Source: Pleurodeles waltl (taxonomy: Eukaryota > Chordata > Amphibia > Caudata > Salamandridae). From it: a DNA stretch of 64,000 nt. The notes below the pieces were generated by a model. It searched no databases. It had not been told where the DNA came from and was given only the letters and a program-made list of their open reading frames with translations. Below, one piece after another: positions 1 through 9,224 of this stretch. Numbering within the stretch: the first letter of the stretch is position 1; each line of letters begins with the position of its first letter. The stretch spans positions 137,783,106-137,847,105 of the forward strand of contig NC_090447.1 in assembly GCF_031143425.1 (NCBI RefSeq), read 5' to 3'. A program made the translations under genes and the position numbers.

Positions 1-3000
1 CGATAAAAATGATACCTCACTTGTGTGGGTAGGCCTAGCGCCCGCGACAGGATATGCCCCAAAACACAACGTGGTCATATCACAGAAAACAGAGCTGTTT
101 TTAGCAAAGTGACTACCTGTAGATTTTGGCCTCTAGCTCAGCCGCCACCTAGGGAAACCTACCAAACCTATGCATTTCTGAAAACTAGAGACCTAGGGGA
201 ATCCAAGGAGGGGTGACTTGTGTGGCTCGGACGAGGTTCTATTACCCAGAATCCTTTGCAAACCTCAAAATTTGGCTAAAAAAACACATGTTCCTCACAT
301 TTCTGTGGCAGAAAGTTCTGGAATCTGAGAGGAGCTACAAATTTCCTTCCACCCAGTGTTCCCCCAAGTCTCCCGATAAAAATGATACCTCACTTGTGTG
401 GGTAGGCCTAGCGCCGGCGACAGGAAACACCCCAAAGCGCAACGTGGACACATCCTAAATTTTGGAAAAAAACCGAGGTGTTTTTTGCGAAGTGCCTACC
501 TGTAGATTTTGGCCTCTAGCTCAGCCGGCACCTAGGGAAACCTACCAAACCTGTGCATTTCTGAAAACTAGAGACCTAGGGGAATCCAAGAAGGTGTGAC
601 TTGCGGGGCTCGGACCAGGTTCTGTTACCCAGAATCCTTTGCAAACCTCAAAATTTGGATAAAAAAACACATGTTCCTCACATTTCTGTGGCAGAAAGTT
701 CTGGAATCTGAGAGGAGCTACAAATTTCCTTCCACCCAGCGTTCCCCCACGTCTCCCGATAAAAATGATACCTCACTTGTGTGGGTAGGCCTAGCGCCCG
801 CGACAGGATATGCCCTAAAACACAACGTGGACATATCACAGAAAACAGAGCTGTTTTTAGCAAAGTGACTACCTGTAGATTTTGGCCTCTAGCTCAGCCG
901 CCACCTAGGGAAACCTACCAAACCTATGCATTTTTGAAAACTAGAGACCTAGGGGAATCCAAGGAGGGGTGACTTGTGTAGCTCGGAAGAGGTTCTGTTA
1001 CCCAGAATCCTTTGCAAACCTCAAAATTTGGCTAAAAAAACACATGTTCCTCACATTTCTGTGGCAGAAAGTTCTGGAATCTGAGAGGAGCTACAAATTT
1101 CCTTCCACCCAGCATTCCCCCAAGTCTCCCGATAAAAATGATACCTCACTTGCGTGGGTAGGCCTAGCGCCGGCGACAGGAAACACCCCAAAGCGCAACG
1201 TGGACACATCCTAAATTTTGGAAAAAAACAGAGGTGTTTTTTGCGAAGTGCCTACCTGTAGATTTTGGCCTCTAGCTCAGCCGGCACCTAGGGAAACCTA
1301 CCAAACCTGTGCATTTCTGAAAACTAGAGACCTAGGGGAATCCAAGGAGGGGTGACTTGCGGGGCTCGGACCAGGTTCTGTTACCCAGAATCCTTTGCAA
1401 ACCTCAAAATTTGGATAAAAAAACACATGTTCCTCACATTTCTGTGGCAGAAAGTTCTGGAATCTGAGAGGAGCTACAAATTTCCTTCCACCCAGCGTTC
1501 CCCCACGTCTCCCGATAAAAATGATACCTCACTTGTGTGGGTAGGCCTAGCGCCCGCGACAGGATATGCCCCAAAACACAACGTGGACATATCACAGAAA
1601 ACAGAGCTGTTTTTAGCAAAGTGACTACCTGTAGATTTTGGCCTCTAGCTCAGCCGCCACCTAGGGAAACCTACCAAACCTATGCATTTCTGAAAACTAG
1701 AGACCTAGGGGAATCCAAGGAGGGGTGACTTGTGTGGCTCGGACGAGGTTCTGTTACCCAGAATCCTTTGCAAACCTCAAAATTTGGCTAAAAAAACACA
1801 TGTTCCTCACATTTCTGTGGCAGAAAGTTCTGGAATCTGAGAGGAGCTACAAATTTCCTTCCACCCAGCGTTCCCCCAAGTCTCCCGATAAAAATGATAC
1901 CTCACTTGCGTGGGTAGGCCTAGCGCCGGCGACAGGAAACACCCCAAAGCGCAACGTGGACACATCCTAAATTTTGGAAAAAAACAGAGGTGTTTTTTGC
2001 GAAGTGCCTACCTGTAGATTTTGGCCTCTAGCTCAGCCGGCACCTAGGGAAACCTACCAAACCTGTGCATTTCTGAAAGCTAGAGACCTAGGGGACTCCG
2101 AGGAGGGGTGACTTGCGGGGCTCGGACCAGGTTCTGTTACCCAGAATCCTTTGCAAACCTCAAAATTTGGCTAAAAAAACACATGTTCCTCACATTTCTG
2201 TGGCAGAAAGTTCTGGAATCTGAGAGGAGCTACAAATTTCCTTCCACCCAGCGTTCCCCCATATCTCCCGATAAAAATGATACCTCACTTGTGTGGGTAG
2301 GCCTAGCGCCCGCGACAGGATATGCCCCAAAACACAACGTGGACATATCACAGAAAACAGAGCTGTTTTAGCAAAGTGACTACCTGTAGATTTTGGCCTC
2401 TAGCTCAGCCGCCACCTAGGGAAACCTACCAAACCTGTGCATTTCTGAAAACTAGAGACCTAGGGGGATCCAAGGAGGGGTGACTTGCGGGGCTCGGACC
2501 AGGTTCTGTTACCCAGAATCCTTTGCAAACCTCAAAATTTGGCTAAAAAAACACATGTTCCTCACATTTCTGTGGCAGAAAGTTCTGGAATCTGAGCGGA
2601 GCCACAAATTTCCTTCCACCCAGCGTTCCCCCACGTCTCCCGATAAAAATGATACCTCACTTGTGTGGGTAGGCCTAGCGCCCGCGACAGGATATGCCCC
2701 AAAACACAACGTGGACATATCACAGAAAACAGAGCTGTTTTTAGCAAAGTGACTACCTGTAGATTTTGGCCTCTAGCTCAGCCGCCACCTAGGGAAACCT
2801 ACCAAACCTGTGCATTACTGAAAACTAGAGACCTAGGGGGATCCAAGGAGGGGTGACTTGCGGGGCTCGGACCAGGTTCTGTTACCCAGAATCCTTTGCA
2901 AACCTCAAAATTTGGCTAAAAAAACACATGTCCCTCACATTTCTGTGGCAGAAAGTTCTGGAATCTGAGAGGAGCTACAAATTTCCTTCCACCCAGCGTT

Positions 3001-3810
3001 CCCCCAAGTCTCCCGATAAAAATGATACCTCACTTGCGTGGGTAGGCCTAGCGCCGGCGACAGGAAATACCCCAAAGCGCAACGTGGACACATCCTAAAT
3101 TTTGGAAAAAAACAGAGCTGTTTTTAGCAAAGTGACTACCTGTAGATTTTGGCCTCTAGCTCAGCCGCCACCTAGGGAAACCTACCAAACCTGTGCATTT
3201 CTGAAAACTAGAGACCTAGGGGAATCCAAGGAGGGGTGACTTGCGGGGCTCGGACCAGGTTCTGTTACCCAGAATCCTTTGCAAACCTCAAAATTTGGCT
3301 AAAAAAACACATGTTCCTCACATTTCTGTGGCAGAAAGTTCTGGAATCTGAGAGGAGCTACAAATTTCCTTCCACCCAGCGTTCCCCCAAGTCTCCCGAT
3401 AAAAATGATACCTCACTTGCGTGGGTAGGCCTAGCGCCTGCGACAGGAAACACCCCAAAGCGCAACGTGGACACATCCACAATTTTGGGAGAAAACAGTG
3501 CCTACCTGCGGATTTTGGCCTGTAGCTCACCCGGCGCCTAGGGAAACCTACCAAACCAGTGCATTTCTGAAAACTAGAGACCTAGGGGAATCCAAGGAGG
3601 GGTGACTTGCGGGGCTCGGACCAGGTTCTGTTACCCAGAATCCTTTGCAAACCTCAAAATTTGGCTAAAAAAACACATGTTCCTCACATTTCTGTGGCAG
3701 AAAGTTCTGGAATCTGATAGGAGCCACAAATTTCCTTCCACCCAGCGTTCCCCCAAGTCTCCCGATAAAAATGATACCTCACTTGTGTGGGTGGCCCAGG
3801 TGCCTGCAAC
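1..3810. repeat. Satellite-like tandem array of ~375-bp monomers with 756-bp higher-order dimers
   Basis: Near-identical monomers start at 213, 596, 969, 1352, 1725, 2108, 2480, 2853, 3236 and 3602, with spacings of 383, 373, 383, 373, 383, 372, 373, 383 and 366 bp. Type A (383 bp) and type B (373 bp) differ mainly in one ~45-bp block: A has a CCTAAATTTTGGAAAAAAAC segment and TTTTTTGCGAAGTGCC, while B has ATATCACAGAAAACAGAGC and TTTTAGCAAAGTGAC. From 213 to about 2480 they alternate strictly, giving three ~756-bp dimers that differ at few sites, so amplification or homogenisation was recent. The right edge is irregular (B-B, a chimera, a shortened unit). The array continues off the left edge of the window. 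Open frames of 60-100 codons recur in every monomer on both strands, but only because the unit repeats; I do not call them coding. The array lies on the 3' side of the piggyBac transposase and may be internal to that element, which is an inference. Confidence 0.93.
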
Positions 3811-3896
3811 ATAATAAGGCCCAAAACCTGAAGGGATAGAAGGGATAGCACAGCAAGTTTATAAGGGCATATTCTTTTATACATCTTTAGACGGAC

Positions 3897-4230
3897 TCTG
3901 CTTTGGGGACCCACATAAGTGAGGTGTCTTTTTACTTGGGAGACTGAGGGGAAAACTGGGGAGTAGGAATTTTGTGCTGGAGCGGTGATCCTACTAAGAA
4001 AAATCAGGAAAATATGCTTTTTTATGCAAATTGTGAGGTTTACAGAGGAGTCTGGGTAAGAAAATGTTGGGGGAGGCACACAAGCCACACCTCCCTAGAC
4101 TCCTTGGGGTGCCTAGTTTTAAAAAGTTTCTGGGTTTTGTAGGTTTCCCTACATGACGGCCGCACCCAGGACCAAAAACATAGGTGGGCCCTCCCCCCCA
4201 AACACAGGTATTTTTCGAATATATCACTTT
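3897..4230 (-). repeat. Diverged inverted copy of the array monomer
   Basis: Read on the minus strand, this stretch matches the array monomer. The array's CTCCCGATAAAAATGATACC and CACTTGTGTGGGT segments have a counterpart at 3908-3948 (ACCCACATAAGTGAGGTGTC read forward). The TTTGCAAACCTC, ACCCAGAATCC, CTAGAGACCTAGG and GGTAGGTTTCCCTA landmarks recur in order, diverged, at about 4025-4155. The conceptual minus-strand translation keeps the same pattern as the monomer (M-C-TF-YP-S--NL-I-KKH-FL). Its orientation is opposite to the array, so the array's right edge and this copy form a large imperfect palindrome centred near 3850. It is clearly more diverged than array units are from each other, so it is older or escaped homogenisation. 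Confidence 0.72.
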
Positions 4231-4797
4231 GATGTGTGCACATACGTCCGTGATGTGCCAAACACTAAAATTGTGAAAAGAAACACACTTAGGTTATGTG
4301 AAGAAGACCCCTCACCCACCAACCAAGTTGGTGGCATGCTTCATCATCGGGGTCCCACCTGAGGCACCTAGCGTGTCTCAAGTGTGCTGCGACGCCTGAT
4401 TACAGCGGAGCAGGTTTTGTCATTTGTACCACACATACTGGTTGGATTTGGCACGAGGGTGAGTGATGGTTCAGTAGATCAAATTTTATTAACAAGAGAT
4501 TTCACAAAAGTGAAATGCACTGGTAATAACTGAAAGGCCAAAAAACTGAACCAATGACTCACAGCTCGTGAGCTGTAAAGCCACGACAAGGCACCAACCG
4601 CTTTACAGTCCATTCACACACCTTTCATACATGACATGCACTAGACCATTCACGCCGCCAGCCACGGGCCCAGCACATTACAAGACTCGCATCCACAGAC
4701 AGCGCCAGTCAAGGGCCCATCACTTTCATACGCCCACATGCCTGATACAGCAATCACACCAGCTGATGAGTGTGTGGACTGGCGTTTGGCCGGCACT
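4231..4797. other. No gene; spacer between inverted monomer and minisatellite
   Basis: I see no supported coding sequence here. Small palindromes are visible: a perfect 7-bp-arm palindrome at 4561-4576 (ACAGCTC/GAGCTGT) and an 8-bp inverted pair CTGTAAAG (4573-4580) / CTTTACAG (4601-4608). This is probably 3' flanking DNA of the piggyBac element. Confidence 0.5.
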
Positions 4798-5010
4798 GCC
4801 AGCCAAGCGCCACACCACCAGCCAAGCGCCACCCCACCCACACCACCAGCCAAGCGCCACCCCACACACACCGCCAGCCCAGCGCCACCCCACACACACC
4901 GCCAGCCAAGCGCCACCCCACACACACCGCCAGCCAAGCGCCACCCCACACACACCGCCAGCCAAGCGCCACCACACCCACGCCGCCAGCCAAGCGCCAC
5001 TCTACACATG
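4798..5010. repeat. 28-bp minisatellite
   Basis: About eight copies of a 28-bp unit with core CCAGCCAAGCGCCACCCCAC and a CA-rich remainder lie head to tail, with near-perfect copies in the centre and variant copies at both ends. Because 28 is not a multiple of 3, each strand is open in several frames, giving artefactual Pro/His/Thr-rich and Gly/Trp-rich reading frames. It lies about 150 bp beyond the stop codon of the piggyBac transposase, on its 3' side. Confidence 0.93.
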
Positions 5011-5157
5011 CCATCCCCTTTTTTTTGTTTTTAAACAACAAAGAAACTACTAATCATAAATTAGTACAAAACTACAAACACAAAAGCTCTAACTGAATAC
5101 ATGACTAATGCCAACCGTGAAACCGAACATATAAAAATATAAAACACCAGTTTACGC

Positions 5158-6951
5158 TCACGGAATTTCCCAATAATTCTTCTGTGTGTGGTAGCTCCTG
5201 GAACAGCCACCCACACACAGCCCAGGCTTTGAAGGACAATCAGGGCAGTACATCCTAGTCTCCTTCCTGATACCTCTTCGAGCACAGACTCTACATCTCT
5301 TAGCAGGAAAGTTTTTTTTGGCCGTGGGAGGAATGTGCTCAGCAAAGTGACGATCTTTCAATCTAGCCACATCCTCCACCACTGCTTCTCTAGGAACTCT
5401 TGCCTGTTCCAGCACAACAAGGCTAGCTATGATAGACTCCTGAAATTTCACAAATGTCATCCTTGACTCTGGAGAACTATCCTTAAACACAACAAAAGCA
5501 TTAAAAGTTGCCTAGTGGAACAAGTGAAGCGCTAATTTCTTATACCACACATAAGACTTACGAGCAGCAGTGTAAGGTTCTAACCTCTGATCTACTCTAT
5601 CAACACCACCCATGTGCTTATTATAGTCTAAGATGCACACAGGTTTGCGCACTTCGGCAACCTGACCCCAAACAGCCACTGGTGAAGTACTCTCATCATG
5701 GATGGTGCTTAGCATGTATACATCCCTCTTGTCTACAAATTTCAGAGCTAGCAGCTCATCATTCCGCAAGGCACTGCACTGTCCCTTCTCAAGTTTTTAA
5801 CAGACAAGCTCTTTTGGATAGCCTTTCCGATTAGAGCGGATTGTGCCACAAGCAACAGTGTCCACTCTGAACAACTCCTTGAACAACCGAACTCCAGTGT
5901 AGAAGTTATCTACATATAAATGGTGACCTTTGTTAAACAGTCGTCTACCAAGTTCCCACACAATTTTCTCACTAACTCCAAAAGTGGGAGGACAACCAGG
6001 GGGGTCAATATTGGAATCCCTACCAGTGTAGACCCGGAAATTATAAACATATCCTGTACTACTTTCTGACAGCATATACAATTTAATTCCATACCGTGCC
6101 CTCTTGCTAGGAATGTACTGCCTAAAAACCAAACGACCCTTGAACAGGACCAAAGACTCATCTACAGATATTTCTTTCCCTGGAACATAGATCTCTGAAA
6201 ACCGATCTACCAAATGATCAAGGACAGGTCTAATCTTAAAAAGACGGTCAGAATCAGGATGATCTCGTGGCAAGGCTAAAGCATTATCTACAAAATGCAA
6301 CATCCGAAGAAGAAGCTCATACCGGTTACGACTCATGATGGCAGGAAATATAGCAGTTGCCATCAAGGGACTAGTAGACCAATATGAAGACAGCGACGGC
6401 TTCCTTATCAGCCCCATCAAAAAAGTTAAACCCAAGAACTTTTTCAACTCTTCCAGATTTGTGGGAATCCACCGGCTAGCTCTAGAGTGTGGCCTAAGTC
6501 TGGCAGCGTTGTCCCTCAAAAACTGCTCTGCATACAAATTAGTCTGCTCAACAATCTCTTCCAAAAATATATCGTCCATAAACAACTCAAAAAAGTTGAC
6601 GGGCAAAAAGTTTTCCGTATTAACTCGACACCCTGGAAAACCAGTAAACGCAGGCAACTGTGGCTGCTCCATGTTTGGTGCAACCCATGCGTCAGGTCTT
6701 CCAATGGGAAGCCTTTCAGCCGCTGGCTCCTGCACCATTGGCACATCACTGTCCTCCTCTAAAACAGGCCCTTCATCAGCACTGAGAGTGGCTTCATCAT
6801 CAGATGATTCATCTCTGACAGAAAATTCACTTCCAGAATCCTGCACTTCCTCCTCTGCCTCAGATGCAGAGTCAGTCTCATATTCATGGTCAGAAGATGA
6901 CTCAAAAAGCACTCTAACAACCTGCTGAGCGGTCATCCTACGGCTGGCCAT
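5158..6951 (-). pseudogene. piggyBac-type transposase with two in-frame stops
   Basis: This is a near-complete 597-codon reading frame, close to the usual piggyBac length, for a DDE/DDD cut-and-paste transposase that targets TTAA. I chose the ATG at 6949-6951 (MASRRMTAQQ), which is followed by the acidic Ser/Glu/Asp-rich N-terminus typical of the family; an upstream in-frame Met at 7122 adds an atypical hydrophobic leader. Catalytic aspartates are visible at D264 (ISVDESL), D348 (HLYVDNFYTG) and D451 (KHMGGVDRVDQ). The C-terminus carries the zinc-binding Cys/His cluster (CRVC...YCPDC...CVGGCSRSYHT, about residues 560-590). Two in-frame nonsense codons break it: TAA at codon 385 (5797-5799) and TAG at codon 480 (5512-5514). 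Codon 480 is consistent with a C-to-T change from CAG. There is no frameshift, so inactivation is recent or minimal. Its closest kind is the amphibian Uribo/PGBD group, judged from the element end rather than from a search. Confidence 0.93.
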
Positions 6952-7640
6952 GATCCTTCCTACTAAAATTAACTGGACAAATACACCACCAACAACCAGC
7001 ACTGTGTAAGATAAGTAACAAAGTATAGGTTTATCACTAAGAATTATAAACTCAAAAACTATACTGCTCACTTGCCTGAAAAAGCTTGACTCACCAGCAA
7101 CTACTCTGCACAGCCACAGCAATCACCAACGATATCCCACTAAAAAGAGAAAAAAAAAAGCAAATTAGACATAAGACAACACAATAATCATTGTGCATAA
7201 CTCTAAGGACAATTTCACACACAATCCTGCATTCAGTACACCACCTACAAACATGTCATTCATGCATTGCAACAATACTCACTTGGAGTAAATTTATTTA
7301 CTTACCTAAAACATGCAACTACGCAAACCGCAGGACAACTACTGCCAAAACTGCAACAAGCCACAGCAAAGTCAGCAAAAGCTTTGAACTAAAACAAAAA
7401 GGAGAAAAACTGTTATTACCATAAAAGTAAATACTTCGCCAGTTGACAAACACTCCGCCACTAACCATTTTTTCATTTTCCCGTGTCTAGTCTTCTCTGC
7501 TTGGGGGAAGATGGGCCTAAAAAAAAATAGGCCAATCTACCCCCAAGGGGAGGGGGCAGAAATCGCCCAGATTACATTGCACCCTTTGGGGGGGGCGACC
7601 CTTGCCCAAGGTGCCACACCCCCACACAAAGCACACACAC
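6952..7640 (-). other. 5' leader/promoter side of the piggyBac transposase
   Basis: This AT-rich stretch between the transposase start and the GC-rich repeat block holds no supported gene. It is the expected location of the transposase promoter and 5' untranslated region on the minus strand. I could not single out a convincing TATA box or splice site. Confidence 0.4.
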
Positions 7641-7649
7641 ACATACATA

Positions 7650-8600
7650 GTATCCCTGGCGCTATGGGGATTCTGCCCCCCTTGGGGACAGAAAGGCCTA
7701 AAAAATAGGCATATCTGCCCCCTAGGGGGGCAGAACTGCCCAAAAATACATGTGGGCCCCTGGGGGCGACCCTTGCCCAAGGGGCCACCCCCCAACACAA
7801 AAAATAAAAATCAACAATAAAATCCCTGGTGTCTAGTGGCTTTCTGCCTCCCTTGGGGGCAGATCGGCCTAAAAATAGGGCCAATCTGCCCCCAAGGGGG
7901 GCAGAAACAACAATAAATACATTGCGCCCCTGGGGGGAGCGACCCTTGCCCAAGGGGCCACCCCCCAACACAAAGCACACAGGCCCAAAAATACATGAGG
8001 GCCCCTGGGGGCGACCCTTGCCCAAGGGGCCGCCCCCCAACACAAGAAATACACATCAACAATAAAATCCCTGGTGTCTAGTGGCTTTCTGCCCCCCTTG
8101 GGGGCAGATCGTCCTAAAAATAGGGCCAATCTGCCCCCAGGAGGGACAGAAGCAACGTAAAATACATTTGCCCCCAAAGGGGAGCGACCCTTGCCCAAGG
8201 GGCCGCCCCCCAACACAAAAAATACAAATCAACAATAAAATCCCTGGTGTCTAGTGGCTTTCTGCCCCCCTTGGGGGCAGATCGGCCTAAAAATAGGGCC
8301 AATCTGCCCCCAGGGGGGGCAGAAACGACGTAAAATACATGTGCCCCCAAAGGGGAGCGACCCTTGCCCAAGGGGCCGCCCCCCAACACAAAAAATACAA
8401 AGCAACAATAAAATCCCTGGTGTCTAGTGGCTTTCTGCCCCCCTTGGGGGCAGATCGGCCTAAAAATAGGGCCAATCTGCCCCCAGGGGGGGCAGAAACG
8501 ACGTAAAATGCATGTGCCCCCAAAGGGGAGCGACCCTTGCCCAAGGGGTCGCTCCCCTACACTAATATTCACACACACACACACACATACAGAAATCCCT
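7650..8600. repeat. ~174-bp GC-rich palindromic tandem repeats in the piggyBac subterminal region
   Basis: Four to five units are marked by the phrase ATCCCTGGTGTCTAGTGG at about 7822, 8067, 8240, 8414 and 8595, with a degenerate earlier copy at about 7650. Spacings are 245, 173, 174 and 181 bp; the 245-bp unit contains an extra partial duplication. Inside each unit are short palindromes of the kind TCTGCCCCC...GGGGGCAGA, GGCCTAAAAATAGGGCC and CCCTTGCCCAAGGGG, so single strands could fold heavily. The block sits between the transposase gene and the terminal hairpins and looks like a subterminal repeat of the transposon. Long open frames on both strands here are by-products of the repeat. Confidence 0.88.
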
Positions 8601-8613
8601 GGTGTCTAGTGGG

Positions 8614-9019
8614 CATTCCTGCTGCCCGATCGCATCGCGATCGGGCAGCAGGAATGCTCAAAGAGACATCGAGGGAAAGGAAAACCCTTTCCTTTCCCTC
8701 GATGCCTCTCTGAGAGCACCCCCACCCCGCAGGAAGGTGAAATACTCACCTTCTCCCTTGACACGCTGGAAGCAAATGGCTTCCAGCGCGTCATTCCCCC
8801 TTTCCATGAAATCAGCGCGCGATCGCCCGCTGACGTCATGGGGGGGGGCGGGGGGGGGTGGGCGTGAAAGGGGAAGGGATTCCCCTTTCAGCCCTGGCCT
8901 GGGGGTGTTGGGGGGCGGCCCTCGGGGGAAGCGCTAGCGCTTCCCCCGACTGCCAGTCCCTGGACGTAATGGTTACGTCCATGGCGCCACACGGGCGCTG
9001 CCATGGACGTAACCATTAC
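8614..9019. repeat. Ladder of consecutive hairpins next to the piggyBac terminus
   Basis: At least seven inverted repeats follow one another. 8614-8633/8637-8656 are perfect 20-bp arms with a 3-nt loop. 8668-8681/8692-8705 are 14-bp arms. 8733-8740/8746-8753 are 8-bp arms. 8764-8773/8779-8788 are 10-bp arms. 8866-8875/8880-8889 are 10-bp arms around GGGA. 8922-8949 is a perfect 28-bp palindrome. 8966-8985/9000-9019 are perfect 20-bp arms. A run of G tracts at about 8840-8862 could form a G-quadruplex. The last hairpin contains the nested palindrome GGACGTAA/TTACGTCC. Such structures fit transposase-binding subterminal DNA, though that role is an inference. Confidence 0.9.
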
Positions 9020-9042
9020 ATCCGTGGCGGGGAAGGGGTTAA
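9020..9042. mobile_element. Right terminus of the piggyBac-type element with TTAA target site
   Basis: Read inward on the minus strand, the end is TTAACCCCTTCCCCGCC, matching the TTAA-CCC start typical of piggyBac elements; amphibian Uribo-type ends begin TTAACCC. TTAA occupies 9039-9042. The matching left end was not found between 1 and 5000, so the element either extends beyond the window or is truncated. Confidence 0.75.
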
Positions 9043-9224
9043 CATGGGCTGGCCAGACCCCTTAGTCCTGTCAAGAGAATGGGGCCCTCTTATTCCTCCG
9101 AGGCTCTTCATTTGCTTAGGCCGCATCCCTTTGACCTATGCCAATCCTGTCCTGATCCTAGCAACAATAAGTGGTCCTGTTCCCCCTGTCAGTGGGCCCC
9201 ACAACTCGAAGTGATGGCGGGCCC

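Noticed and set aside
1..3810. Repeated 60-100-codon reading frames on both strands in the array
   Set aside because: They recur only because the DNA unit repeats; sequence is not protein-like, has no domains, and frames are open on both strands.
4568..5096. Several overlapping Pro/His/Thr- and Gly/Trp-rich frames
   Set aside because: They are products of the 28-bp minisatellite read in all frames.
7511..8937. Long Gly/Pro-rich frames on both strands
   Set aside because: They come from the GC-rich 174-bp repeats and hairpins; no domain or consistent start.
1..9000. CRISPR-like repeat arrays
   Set aside because: Repeats are directly adjacent monomers without unique spacers, and the rest of the window is clearly eukaryotic.
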